From Sergeia podlipaevii (taxonomy: Eukaryota; Euglenozoa; Kinetoplastea; Trypanosomatida; Trypanosomatidae), in the NCBI GenBank assembly GCA_030849805.1, contig JASANZ010002058.1, positions 1 through 40,313 on the forward strand: 40,313 bases of DNA, given 5' to 3'. The notes beneath the pieces are model-generated. The model searched no databases and was not told where the DNA came from. It saw only the letters and a list, made by a program, of their open reading frames with translations. Of this stretch, positions 1-9,395 are shown in pieces (position 1 is the stretch's first letter; each line of letters opens with the position of its first letter). The position numbers and the translations under genes are program-made.

Positions 1-1060
1 GTGCTTGAAGTAAATAAATAAATATATATATATATTTATTTATATGTATTTATGTATATGTGTGATTGAGGTTTATTTTTGTACACTAAATATATACAAA
101 TATATATATATATATATATATGAAACCGTAGCTTTAGATTTCTATGCGGATAACCATCATATAAATGTAAAAGGAAAAAAAAATGGAAGAAAACAAAAAG
201 TAGAAAAGATAAAAACGGAATATATTTTTTAGCATTCAATAATAATAATAAAGGAGAAAAAGAATAATATCCCCTCTTTACATAGCGATGGTAGACGATA
301 TACGCACGCGCATATACGCTAATGATGCCTCACCCTCTCACCCCTCTTATTCAAAACATATACCACAAAAGTATACGCAATCAGAGAAAGATGTACATGG
401 TTGAATGAATGCTGCTTCCTATATATATATACTGTTGTTGTTCTTCAATATATATAGTTTCCATGACAACACAACGGCATCCACGTATTTACATAATCAC
501 CAATCATATGAGGGGCGACTTACAGAGCATCCATAAAGAGAGTAGGAAAAAGAAGAAAGGGAAAAAGGGTATAATGATGCGTTCTCATTGCAACGCAACG
601 TGTTTTCTTTCTGTCTCCCATTCCTTTCTCCTTATGAATGCTTAGACCCGTGAGTGGCGGCACACACATATCCACAGCAGCTGGCTTTGTCTTGCATGGG
701 AGAAAAAAAGAAAGAAATCTTGAACTCCTCCTCAGCACCCATACTCACATACCCTACATACACTACACACACACACACACATAAGTAACAACAACAACAG
801 TAAAAATATACAATCAGAGAAAAATGGAAAAAGTGAAAGATGAGGGGCTCACGCCTTCTCTCCCTCTCTCGCATTTTTATTCCTTCAATCTTTCTCTCCA
901 AAAAGAACAAAATGAAAAAAAAAAAACGCCCAAAGTACAGAAAAAAAAAATCTATATATATACGTATATATGCATACGAAAGATAAAGAGGAGAGGGAGA
1001 AACAAACATAATAGAATAGTAGTAGTAGTAGTAGTAGTAGTAGTGAATGAATCTCCATCA
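1..1060. other. Gene-free AT-rich stretch downstream of the LRR gene
   Basis: No credible gene is seen. The stretch holds a (TA)n run at about 101-121, other TA-rich patches, short CA runs near 763-780, A-rich runs near 912-950, and an (AGT)9 repeat just past the LRR gene stop. It most likely contains the 3' UTR of the LRR gene and the intergenic region leading to the next gene outside the window. Short open frames here are low-complexity and were not accepted. Confidence 0.7.
1018..1044. repeat. (AGT)9 trinucleotide microsatellite
   Basis: Nine uninterrupted AGT units lie about 17 bases past the stop codon of the LRR gene, so they would sit in the first part of its 3' UTR (ACT repeats on the sense strand). 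Confidence 0.9.
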
Positions 1061-4000
1061 TTACTGAAAAATAATCTGATCCGCACGCCCAGAGAGCTGT
1101 ACCATGCCTACCTCCTCCGCTGCTTTTTCTCTCTTGGCCGCTGCCTCCGTCCCCAGCCTCTCAATGACTGCCTCGCCAAGGCGCGTGCCGTCTAGTGCCA
1201 GCGTGTGAATACGCGCATTGCCGCGCAGCAAGCGCGTAAAGTGGCGGGTCGATGGAAGAGTAATCTTGGGGTTGTTGCGAACCTGCACCGTGTTAATACT
1301 CGGGTGGTTCATCAACATCTCGCACATGTTCTCCGCGTCGGTGTTGTCGAGCGACATGTCGTTAAATATGATGTGCTTGAGACTCGGCAGGTGGGCAAGC
1401 AGCGAAAGCACCGCCACAAAACCATTATGTCCAAGATAGTTAGAGGTCAAGTCAACCTCCTCTACGCTGTTCGTTAACCTTGGGTTGGAAGGTAGTTTCT
1501 TGATCAGATAGCTATTCGGTCTGCACTGCTGAGTCTCGCAGCACCGCGTGTATACATCACAAAGGCTGGGGCCAAAGTACGTGTCGGTGTCCTCCGTGTC
1601 CTCCAGCGCCTCCCCAATCGCGGCTTCCGCAGCGGCCTTTCGCGCCGCCTCCTCCTCAGCAGATTCAGCGGTGACAATAGCAGTGGCCTCCTGAGTGTTG
1701 TCCGCTGTCTCCTCCCCAACACGCGCAATGCTTGGTCGTTGCCCCACACCCCGCTCCGGGCCTGCCGCACTCAAGTCCTCAAGAGCACAGCCATGATTTT
1801 GCTGTATATGTGTGTGAAGTGGCTGGCCCTTCGGCCGCCGAGGAGACCCTGAACGCCTGTCCTCAGCTGTGTCCTCGGCGCCGTTGTGGTGGTAGTGGTG
1901 TTGTGCGTCAGTGGCAGCGCCATCCGCCTCCTCTGCCGCAGCCGCCACCACAGCGTCTCTCGGGGTGGGAGCGACGGCAGCGCCTCCACCCACAGCAGCC
2001 ATCGCCATCTCGTTGTTGCTATCGAATTCGTCGTAGTAGTCACTCTGCTGTAAGCGCGAGATGCTCGTCACGCTGATCGCGGAGTCGCTATGCGAGGAGT
2101 GCACCTCCCAGCACTCTGACTGCCTCCACTGCTGATTGTTGTTGGCGTTGCTATTGATGCTCTTGTGCTGATGTGTGCCGGCACTAACTTGGTTGCTGCC
2201 GTGTCGCGTGTTAGTTGTGATAGTGTCAGTGGGATTAGGACGGCTTCCAGCATGTGGGCTCTGAAAGCATTGCTGCGACTCTGTGTTGTGCTGATGTTGT
2301 TGTTGATGCGATGCAACCACATCAGTGTTGTTCAGCTGGCTGGGATCAACGCTCAAGGTGGGGCTGTCGTTCGCCGAGGCGGCAACGTCCTGTAGAACAC
2401 TGTTGCTGGGCATGTCAGCACTGTTGCTGCGAGTGACCTTGACGTTTCTGTTCTGGACCGCTGAAAGGCACGTTCCGTCCACCGCTGCACTGCCCGGCAC
2501 TGCTGTTGAGACATGACTAGAAGTAGAAGGCCGCTGATGATGTGTATTAGCACCGAGGTGTGCGGGCTGATGAAACGAAGGCGCGTGCGACGCGCCAACC
2601 ACCGCTGCAGCCGCGGGCTCTCCACCGAGCGAGTGGTGGCGTGGTGCCACACCGCCCTCCTCTGGTGGGACATTCACAACCACCACAGAGCCTTCTGCCT
2701 TACCGTCATTGCTCTGGCGCATCACCTTCACATGGCGCGCCATCACTTCCTTACCGTCTGGTGGTGCGCTCGCGTATGCCCTCGCCAAGTCGGGCTCCAA
2801 CAATCGAATATTTGCGACGTGGAAGCGACTAAACTGCTGGGTGCTCGATGTGTTCTGCTGATGGTACACCACGCCGTTGAGCAGGCGCTGGAATAAATAG
2901 AGGTGGGTATCAAACACGCCACCGCCAAGTTTCGTCAAGAATAGTGCCGTGACACCAAAATTGCCGACCAGTGTAGAGACGAGCATGGCCTTGGCAACCG
3001 CGCGGAGAGGCTCATAAGCGAAAGTCACAGTGCGGCTGCGACCCACACGGTGGCCAAGGCGGACTGTCGTGGGGAGGCCCACCACCTTGGCGTCGTGAAA
3101 CACCTCGAGCAGTCTCTTCGCCTTGAGGTCGCTGTACTGCTCCGTTGACATCACATTCGGGTACCCCATGCGTGAGACGTCCTCAATGTCAAGACACAGC
3201 ACGACCTGATTCATCTTGTACTTCGGCATCCCCGTCAGTTCCGCCACAACAGCGTCATCGATGAGTTTTTCATATACATTCAGCTCCAGCGTCATACAAG
3301 CGATGGAGCCTACACCGACTGTCTTGGCGGGAGAGAAGTCTGGACGTACTCGCATGGGATACATGGGCAGAGAAAACGAAATTGCCGCATTGCGATCCTC
3401 GTAGCGCAGCTCTCCCAACCTCTCTAGGTGCTCCGCTGGCAGCACAGAGACCACTTCCCTATACTGCACCTCCGCGTCGAGGCTGCACTTCCCGGGATTG
3501 CAATAAAACGGGAGGAACAGCTTCTGCAAGTACCCCTCGAGCTCCTCATCCTCCGCGCAGCGCACAAGGACCAAGTAGCCGCGTTGGTTAATAATCGTAC
3601 CAATGGCATACACGCCGTCATTCACCAGTTGAGATTTATTTTTCAACCGGAAGTGAAAGTGGAAGCTGCGATGGCCGCCAATTTGGTATGGGCAGCGGAG
3701 TTTAGATCCTATCTTGAGATGAGTGAGGTCCGTGTCGCCATCCACAGAGACCACCTGTGGATCTTTCAAGATGTGCTGCACGCTGCCCACGCAGTAGCCC
3801 GCGAGTGTCATCTGAGGCGGAATGTGCGAGTAAAGCACCTCCACATGCTTCGCCTTCTCCAACCAGAGCCCATCTGCCACGTTGCTCTTAGACCCAGCTT
3901 CGGTGTCCATGTCGAGGCCAGCGGTACCACCACCACCACCAGCAGCAGTGTTCACATTGACGTTGACCGCAGCACCTGCGCCACCACCAGGCGCGTCCCC

Positions 4001-4438
4001 CTTTCCAGGAGAGTTGCTCGTCAACACGGCTGAAAAGTCAGTGTAGCGAAGCACTGGTGTCATTGGACAATGGCGAACATCGCGATCAAGTCGGTTGAGC
4101 TCCTCGATGCGTTCAGGATCTATGAAGGTGTACTCCCACTGGGGAGAGCAATGCAGGAGCAGCCGGGCGGCTTGATGGGCAAAGATGAGAGAGAAGTTCC
4201 ACTCACGCCTCATGCCGTCTGTCAGAATGTTGATGTCACTCACACGCCGGCTCTCGAGAGCGTCGACACCACCAGCACCAGCAACCGCGTTGGCAGCCAC
4301 GGCAGCAACCGAGAGACGTTGCGCCATTGAATCATTACTGGCATTGCTGACGCGGTGGTCGATAGATGCACGAGCATGATAGCCCGGTGAGTGCGCAGCG
4401 GTTCCGCTTGTCGATTGTTGAGTCCTCGCTGCTGACAT
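1061..4438 (-). CDS. Large hypothetical protein with C-terminal leucine-rich repeats
   Basis: A 1125-residue protein of unknown function. Residues about 40-600 form a complex, probably folded region that I do not recognise. Residues about 600-960 are low-complexity, rich in Ser, Asn, Gln, His and Ala. Residues about 980-1110 carry leucine-rich repeats of the ribonuclease-inhibitor/tropomodulin-like kind, with motifs such as VDLTSNYLG, HIIFNDMSLD, TVQVRNNPKI and TLALDGTRLG at about 28-residue spacing. Such repeats usually bind proteins. No signal peptide or membrane segment is evident. The frame is open further upstream (to 4504), but the polypyrimidine tract and AG acceptor lie between that point and the ATG at 4438, so I take 4438 (MSAART) as the start. 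The LRR call is firm; the cellular role is unknown. Confidence 0.85.
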   Translation of the reverse strand: MSAARTQQSTSGTAAHSPGYHARASIDHRVSNASNDSMAQRLSVAAVAANAVAGAGGVDALESRRVSDINILTDGMRREWNFSLIFAHQAARLLLHCSPQWEYTFIDPERIEELNRLDRDVRHCPMTPVLRYTDFSAVLTSNSPGKGDAPGGGAGAAVNVNVNTAAGGGGGTAGLDMDTEAGSKSNVADGLWLEKAKHVEVLYSHIPPQMTLAGYCVGSVQHILKDPQVVSVDGDTDLTHLKIGSKLRCPYQIGGHRSFHFHFRLKNKSQLVNDGVYAIGTIINQRGYLVLVRCAEDEELEGYLQKLFLPFYCNPGKCSLDAEVQYREVVSVLPAEHLERLGELRYEDRNAAISFSLPMYPMRVRPDFSPAKTVGVGSIACMTLELNVYEKLIDDAVVAELTGMPKYKMNQVVLCLDIEDVSRMGYPNVMSTEQYSDLKAKRLLEVFHDAKVVGLPTTVRLGHRVGRSRTVTFAYEPLRAVAKAMLVSTLVGNFGVTALFLTKLGGGVFDTHLYLFQRLLNGVVYHQQNTSSTQQFSRFHVANIRLLEPDLARAYASAPPDGKEVMARHVKVMRQSNDGKAEGSVVVVNVPPEEGGVAPRHHSLGGEPAAAAVVGASHAPSFHQPAHLGANTHHQRPSTSSHVSTAVPGSAAVDGTCLSAVQNRNVKVTRSNSADMPSNSVLQDVAASANDSPTLSVDPSQLNNTDVVASHQQQHQHNTESQQCFQSPHAGSRPNPTDTITTNTRHGSNQVSAGTHQHKSINSNANNNQQWRQSECWEVHSSHSDSAISVTSISRLQQSDYYDEFDSNNEMAMAAVGGGAAVAPTPRDAVVAAAAEEADGAATDAQHHYHHNGAEDTAEDRRSGSPRRPKGQPLHTHIQQNHGCALEDLSAAGPERGVGQRPSIARVGEETADNTQEATAIVTAESAEEEAARKAAAEAAIGEALEDTEDTDTYFGPSLCDVYTRCCETQQCRPNSYLIKKLPSNPRLTNSVEEVDLTSNYLGHNGFVAVLSLLAHLPSLKHIIFNDMSLDNTDAENMCEMLMNHPSINTVQVRNNPKITLPSTRHFTRLLRGNARIHTLALDGTRLGEAVIERLGTEAAAKREKAAEEVGMVQLSGRADQIIFQ

Positions 4439-4463
4439 GTGTATAATGCGTGTGTATACTGAG

Positions 4464-4481
4464 CTCGGGGAAAAAAAAATT
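4464..4481 (-). promoter_or_regulatory. Polypyrimidine tract and trans-splice acceptor, LRR gene
   Basis: On the sense strand a T9C4 tract runs straight into GAG. The AG (plus-strand ct at 4464-4465) would leave a 25-base leader before the ATG at 4438. This matches the usual kinetoplastid spliced-leader acceptor and supports the chosen start. Confidence 0.6.
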
Positions 4482-4528
4482 GATGGGAAATAAAGAGATG
4501 GCAAGATGCCTATATTTAAGTACTGGAA

Positions 4529-4560
4529 ATATATATATATATATATATNAAAAAAAAAAA
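4529..4560. repeat. (TA)n run with an unresolved N, followed by poly-A
   Basis: About ten TA units meet an A run, with a single N at 4549 at the junction. The ambiguous base marks a place where the assembler could not resolve the low-complexity sequence, so the true length is uncertain. Confidence 0.85.
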
Positions 4561-4810
4561 GCAGATCTGGAAAAAGGTATAAAGAAACATATATATGCTA
4601 GGGTGAGAGAAAAAAGATGATTAAGCAATACTAGTTTTTAAAAAGATAAGATATGTTCAAAGCCGCCACCACCTCAGAAAAAAGGGGGCAGAGACAATGT
4701 GTAGATTCGCTTTCTGTTTGCATCAGCAAAAGGGGAAAAATGCATACAAAAAAAAAAAGCAACGGAAATATACACATATATAAGCAAGAACGTGTGCCTC
4801 TCGCACCTAT

Positions 4811-6904
4811 TCATGCCCTTTCAGATACCCCTGCTTGCGCTGGGTCTGTCAAAGCAAGCCAATTGCCAAACATCGAAAACACACAGCCAGCTAAGTAGCA
4901 CCAGTCATTCAGCCTCTGGTAATAGTATGTTGGCAACTGCCCTAGCACTGCACGCAATGCGTGCTGCTCATAAAAAGGCTTGTGCGGGTCAGGCGAGGGT
5001 AGCGACTGGCGCATGGTAACTATCTGACCAATAAAATAAATGCCCATGATAGTGGAGAGCCCCAAGGCAGTGGTCTCAGCAGTGATGACACCGCCAAGAG
5101 AAAGAGTAATGTTATAAATGGTAATGAGAAGCCCCCGCATAGAACTCACCACCATCCACGCATTCATGATAAGCACAAGAGAAAAGATAACCTGCGTGCT
5201 GATCTGAATTGCTGTCATCGAGTACTCCGGTGAAGACGCGGAAAGATAACCGCCGCCACCACTATCGCGTCGTCGCAGCACCAACGTGTTCTCTAGAAAA
5301 TTCACAGCGCGAGTAATTGGATCCTCTTCCGAGTAGCGCCACAGTGCCAAACTAGCGATGGTGGCGACGGTCTTTCCCAGCGAATACATCCCAAACAGGA
5401 CGCCAAGTACGGCGTAAAGCTTTCCTACTAGGGAATCCCCACGGCGAGCCTCATACACAAGTCGGTCAACCTCGTCCATCTCTAAATACAAAGAAAGAGA
5501 AAGGTATCGTGTGGCTTCGCAGTCCGCGTGCAGCTGTGCAGAGGACCCACCACCACCACTGCCGCCGACAAGGGCCCCCGCACCGCTTGAGATGGTAGAT
5601 CCGATGGAACTCAGTGCTGTACCAGTTGCTGAGCGCATCCAGCCAAACAGTCCACGGCCGCGGCGGGCGTCCCTGCCTCCCTCTCCATTGCCCTGCTGCC
5701 TGTGCTTGTGAGAGTCCGCGTAGCTTTGCTGATGGTATTGCTGCTGCTGCCGTCGAACCGTGTCGTAGTTTGACATGGCCAGTTTCTTTCGCTTGCTGCT
5801 GCACAGGTCTAGTACGTAGCGCTGCTTGTGGCACAGAGCCTCTTGAGCCTTGAGTAGGTGATCCGTCTTGCCTCGCCAGTAGAAGTAAGAGACAAGATAT
5901 GTAAACGGGGTAGTGACCGCCGCGTAGCCGGAGAGAAGCCCCATGCAAGCCACCCCCACTACCGCAACACGCGCAGTCACACTACAAAGTACGTACTTCA
6001 CGAAGGTCATCGTGCCATCTCCTGTGTTGCGATCCTCTGCGACTATTGCTTGGGCCTCCAGCGGAGTTCCCTCCTGTACGCCACCCTCCGAAGCAGCAAG
6101 TACAGCAGCTGCATCATCCTCTGTATGGCGAATTTTCTCTCCATCTGTAGATGGTGCAATGTTGGCCTCCGTCGCATCACCCTCTAACGCTACCTTCTGT
6201 TGCTGCCGCTGCTGCTGGGCGTTGCCCTCCACTTGCAGCTCTTTCGGCATGTGGAGAAGGACACCTCGTAGGTTACCGAGTGCCCTGCGAGCCCCAACCC
6301 CCTTCACACTCCCCGCTGTCGCCGTCGCTCTTCCATTCTGGCGCTGATCTTCTCCTCCATCACCTGCTGCTTGTGCCACCACCAGGTCCGGGTGTAGAGA
6401 CGAAAAAAGAAGAAAAAGAATTCCCACTAAGCAAGCAGCACGTAGCAGCACGCGCACGCATGCACTGCAACGGCGACGGCTAGCAAGGGTGGATGACGTC
6501 ACATTCGGCGAAGACATGAAGCCCCAAAGGCGCCTGGCACGCCCCTTCTTGTGCTGATTCACTAGTCCTTGCAAAACAGACTCAATCATAAGCCATGGAC
6601 ACATCAAGAGTACAAGCACCAGAAGCAATGCCAAGACAACTTGCAGGGTAGCCTGTGTAAACACGTAACGATTTGTGCCTTGCAAAATGAATGAAGACAA
6701 AGTAAGGAAATGACCACTGTCGATGGCAACGTTAAAAAGCGAGATGACAAAGAGCATCAATGACAACGCAAACGTGGCGGCAAAGCAGAAGCGCGCAGAG
6801 GTGCTCTCTACAACTTGTACCAGCACAAGTCGCATCAATAGGGATCCAAGATGGTAAAAAGCGCAAAAGTTAGCTAGCGTGCAGCATACCGCTAGTAGGC
6901 ACAT
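4811..6904 (-). CDS. Golgi pH regulator (GPHR/GPR89) family membrane protein
   Basis: A 697-residue multipass membrane protein. GPHR-family proteins are Golgi/endomembrane proteins needed for normal luminal acidity (anion-channel activity reported for the mammalian one); the plant relatives are GTG1/2. Family signatures are clear: LSGYAAVTTPFTYLVSYF at 324-341, a Lys/Arg-rich stretch at 370-376, EEDPITRAV at 526-534, SMRGLLITIY at 588-597 and TIMGIYFIGQ at 618-627. Hydrophobic segments fall near 5-28, 38-60, 84-105, 150-177, 302-342, 494-520, 566-586, 592-606, 614-630 and 668-685. The usual length is about 450 residues; the excess comes from an insert at about 115-300 (polar, with one extra hydrophobic segment at 150-177) and a Gln/Gly-rich loop at 384-460. 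The start is the first ATG; a polypyrimidine tract ending in CAG lies about 85 bases upstream. Family assignment is strong; location and channel activity here are inferred. Confidence 0.9.
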   Translation of the reverse strand: MCLLAVCCTLANFCAFYHLGSLLMRLVLVQVVESTSARFCFAATFALSLMLFVISLFNVAIDSGHFLTLSSFILQGTNRYVFTQATLQVVLALLLVLVLLMCPWLMIESVLQGLVNQHKKGRARRLWGFMSSPNVTSSTLASRRRCSACVRVLLRAACLVGILFLLFSSLHPDLVVAQAAGDGGEDQRQNGRATATAGSVKGVGARRALGNLRGVLLHMPKELQVEGNAQQQRQQQKVALEGDATEANIAPSTDGEKIRHTEDDAAAVLAASEGGVQEGTPLEAQAIVAEDRNTGDGTMTFVKYVLCSVTARVAVVGVACMGLLSGYAAVTTPFTYLVSYFYWRGKTDHLLKAQEALCHKQRYVLDLCSSKRKKLAMSNYDTVRRQQQQYHQQSYADSHKHRQQGNGEGGRDARRGRGLFGWMRSATGTALSSIGSTISSGAGALVGGSGGGGSSAQLHADCEATRYLSLSLYLEMDEVDRLVYEARRGDSLVGKLYAVLGVLFGMYSLGKTVATIASLALWRYSEEDPITRAVNFLENTLVLRRRDSGGGGYLSASSPEYSMTAIQISTQVIFSLVLIMNAWMVVSSMRGLLITIYNITLSLGGVITAETTALGLSTIMGIYFIGQIVTMRQSLPSPDPHKPFYEQHALRAVLGQLPTYYYQRLNDWCYLAGCVFSMFGNWLALTDPAQAGVSERA

Positions 6905-7217
6905 GGCGGCGTAGAAACAGAAGGGAGGAAAGCCTCAGTCCTGTTGTTATTGTTGATGCTTCTAAATATATATATATATATATGTTCCTGTTCTGCTTGG
7001 CAATTTAAAAAGAGGGGGGGGAAAAAAAGAACAAGCGAGGATCTCTTATGGAGCAATATGGAGCATTTCCCAAAAAAAAGAAAAAAAAAGTAGACAAAGC
7101 CTGTTGTTGTCATTATGATTACTATCGTTTAAAAAAAAAAAAAAAATTGTCCTATTGAAACAAAAACATACAAAAAAAAACTCAAGGCAATGTTGATAAT
7201 AAGTTCACTCGCTTTGC
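6905..7217. other. Intergenic region between GPHR and Nudix genes
   Basis: The stretch holds a (TA)n run near 6966-6982, a G7A7-type purine run near 7014-7027 that reads as a polypyrimidine tract on the sense strand with AG downstream (leader of the GPHR gene), and a poly-A run near 7132-7146. No gene is seen. Confidence 0.7.
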
Positions 7218-9170
7218 TCATGAACGGCTATATCGCTTGATGGCAGCCTCGAGTGCATTTTGCCTGTCCATTCCATCCATGTCAGCAGCATCAAAAGAAG
7301 AAATGCTATCAAAACCAGCGGTGAAGCAGTCGTCACTCATAGCAGCACCGTCAAGCGTCACCGCAGGGCTGCGGATCGCCTCTGCTTGAATCCTCTGTGC
7401 AGCCCATATGTCCACATCACTCGCACTCAACGGATGGCCTCTATCGTGCTCAGCAGCAGCAGCAGCGGTGGTGGCGCTGCCAGTCGGAGGAGGATAATTA
7501 GGTGAGCCAGCAGGCATTTCTTCGCTACCCTCACATTCCTTCCTCTCCTTGTTGTCTTGGCCATCCTCACAGACTTCCGTGGTGTTGGCGAGACGTCGTA
7601 TTTGCCGAGTCCGCGACCGTATGTCTGTGCTTGGCACAGTATCTATCGTTGTGTAGGTTCGCCACTTCTGTTGCTTCTCTGCTGCCTGCAGATTCTCGAC
7701 ACGACCGAGACCAAGCCGCAGTGCGTCTGCAAGCGTGTGAATCATAAGCGCGACGGTGTACATCAACATGAGTACCACCGCCACGTCCGCCGCAAAGAAG
7801 AAAAGATGGCGCCGCGTGGGGATTGAAGGAGCGGAGTATACAAGAGGATCCACAGAAGGTGGGAGGATTGCAAATCGCCTCTGCATTGATGTGCCGTATT
7901 CATATACACGCACCCATTTCTGTTCAGCGCGCCGTCGTGCCTCTCTCGAACTGCAGCCCTTTGTCAAGCACTCTTCGCCACCTTCCACGTCCACGCCATA
8001 GGTAGTAGGATGAGGAGGAGAAGCAGTACTGGTAATACCGCTGGTTTCATATCGAGTCCGCAGCCACCGCCAGCGTGCGCAAGCCCGCATTCGATACCAC
8101 AACAGTTGTGCCTCGTAGTACCCATGGAAAGCATCAATCAAGACACTCTGCACCACGACGCTGTTTGACGAAAAAAGCGGCCAGTCCACTGGCGGTCTGT
8201 CGTCAAGCATCAATAACTCGCTAGAGGAGCGTAGAGTGAGACCCCACACTCTCCACGGAGGTGCCAGCGTGGACTTAGAGGAGGACCCCCCGGAAGCATA
8301 CTCACCAGATTGACTCTTGTTGTCGTCACACTGATCACCTTCTGTCCCCGTGACGCCATCCCTCTCTGCACCTCTTCCTGCTGAGGGTGACGATGTTGTT
8401 GTGCTCTGTGCCTCCCCATCCTGTGCCAGCGGTCCATGTGAATAAGAAGGAGAAGGCATGCTAAGACTAGGGAAGCATACCTGCGTACCGGGAAAGAGCT
8501 CCGACATCACCAGCTTCACATCGGCATCAAGCGTGTGAATGAAGGAAGTCAAGGGATGGCACACGCTACCGCGCACTACGTACTGGGGCTCTAGCCGCGT
8601 CAGTGGCATCCACTGCGCAGCGTCCACTTCATGTTGTGTGAGTTTGATAGAAGGAGTCACATCGCCAATGTGAAGGTAAACGAAGCGAGACTGGATGAGG
8701 CCCGATGTGCCAGAAACGCGGCTCCGAATGCGCCTGTCGGGCAGCTGGCCCAGGAGGATGAAATCGTTACTGACGCCAAGGGGGATCCCGAGGTCCTCGT
8801 TCACCTCGCGGCAGACGGTGTCGAGGTCGTCACGGTCGTCAGGATCGCGTCGGCCTCCGGGGAAGGCAATTTGACCACTCCAGCGATCTGCTGACATCTC
8901 TGCACGCTTCATGAACAGCAGCCGCAACGCGCTTGGCGCTTCAAGATCGACGCTGCTGCCGAGATGTTCGGTAATGTCCAGCGCAGTCAATGAAGGATCC
9001 CGCGCACTTCCGGCGAGAAGGCGAGCGATGCAGCGCTGATACGAGTCCGCAAAGCCAAGAATAAGCGCACAGGCGCTTCGGTGAGGGCCGGGCATATACA
9101 CATGCAGCCGCCTTTCCTGTAGCCGCCGGGTGACGTTCTGGAGGAACTTCACATCACTTGCTGGGAGCAT
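7218..9170 (-). CDS. CoA-type Nudix hydrolase with C-terminal extension and membrane segment
   Basis: A 650-residue protein whose first ~250 residues are a Nudix domain of the NUDT7/NUDT8 (CoA diphosphatase) class. Residues 83-106 (LRLLFMKRA...GQIAFPGG) match the signature preceding the Nudix box in that class, and the box at 105-129 (GGRRDPDD...REVNEDLGI) has its spacing. Known members cleave CoA and CoA esters to phosphopantetheine products and 3',5'-ADP. The second acidic residue of the box is Asp126 rather than the usual Glu. A long extension follows: Ser/Thr-rich linker at about 250-310, a complex middle region, a hydrophobic segment at about 445-475 that could cross a membrane, and an acidic low-complexity tail. 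The C-terminus (SRS) is not a good PTS1 signal, unlike peroxisomal NUDT7, so a glycosomal location is not supported. Substrate is inferred from class only. Confidence 0.88.
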   Translation of the reverse strand: MLPASDVKFLQNVTRRLQERRLHVYMPGPHRSACALILGFADSYQRCIARLLAGSARDPSLTALDITEHLGSSVDLEAPSALRLLFMKRAEMSADRWSGQIAFPGGRRDPDDRDDLDTVCREVNEDLGIPLGVSNDFILLGQLPDRRIRSRVSGTSGLIQSRFVYLHIGDVTPSIKLTQHEVDAAQWMPLTRLEPQYVVRGSVCHPLTSFIHTLDADVKLVMSELFPGTQVCFPSLSMPSPSYSHGPLAQDGEAQSTTTSSPSAGRGAERDGVTGTEGDQCDDNKSQSGEYASGGSSSKSTLAPPWRVWGLTLRSSSELLMLDDRPPVDWPLFSSNSVVVQSVLIDAFHGYYEAQLLWYRMRACARWRWLRTRYETSGITSTASPPHPTTYGVDVEGGEECLTKGCSSREARRRAEQKWVRVYEYGTSMQRRFAILPPSVDPLVYSAPSIPTRRHLFFFAADVAVVLMLMYTVALMIHTLADALRLGLGRVENLQAAEKQQKWRTYTTIDTVPSTDIRSRTRQIRRLANTTEVCEDGQDNKERKECEGSEEMPAGSPNYPPPTGSATTAAAAAEHDRGHPLSASDVDIWAAQRIQAEAIRSPAVTLDGAAMSDDCFTAGFDSISSFDAADMDGMDRQNALEAAIKRYSRS

Positions 9171-9337
9171 CTCTCTCTCTCTATCCCTACCCCCTTCTTC
9201 TCTCCCTTATCTCTCTCTTTTTATTTATCTTTTATATGGATGTATGGGTACTATTGCAATAGCGAATGTGTATATATGTATGTATATGTATACATATGTG
9301 GAGGATAGGTAAAGAGATAGAAAGAAGAGGGTACGTT

Positions 9338-9395
9338 CTCAACGAGAAAGTTAAAAGAGAAAGAGAGAGAAAGAAAGAAAGAAAGAAAGAAAAAG
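9338..9395 (-). promoter_or_regulatory. Probable polypyrimidine tract and acceptor, Nudix gene
   Basis: A GAAA/GA-rich plus-strand run at 9345-9395 reads as a long CT-rich tract on the sense strand. The first AG after it is at plus-strand ct 9338-9339, giving a leader of about 167 bases before the ATG at 9170. Confidence 0.4.

Noticed and set aside
632..1009. 125-codon minus-strand open frame past the LRR gene
   Set aside because: The product is mostly Phe, Cys, Tyr and Arg runs from simple repeats (GT, AAC, poly-A), so it is not a protein gene.
3428..4033. 201-codon plus-strand open frame
   Set aside because: It is antisense to the LRR gene, with no motif and no plus-strand splice signal; all real genes are on the minus strand.
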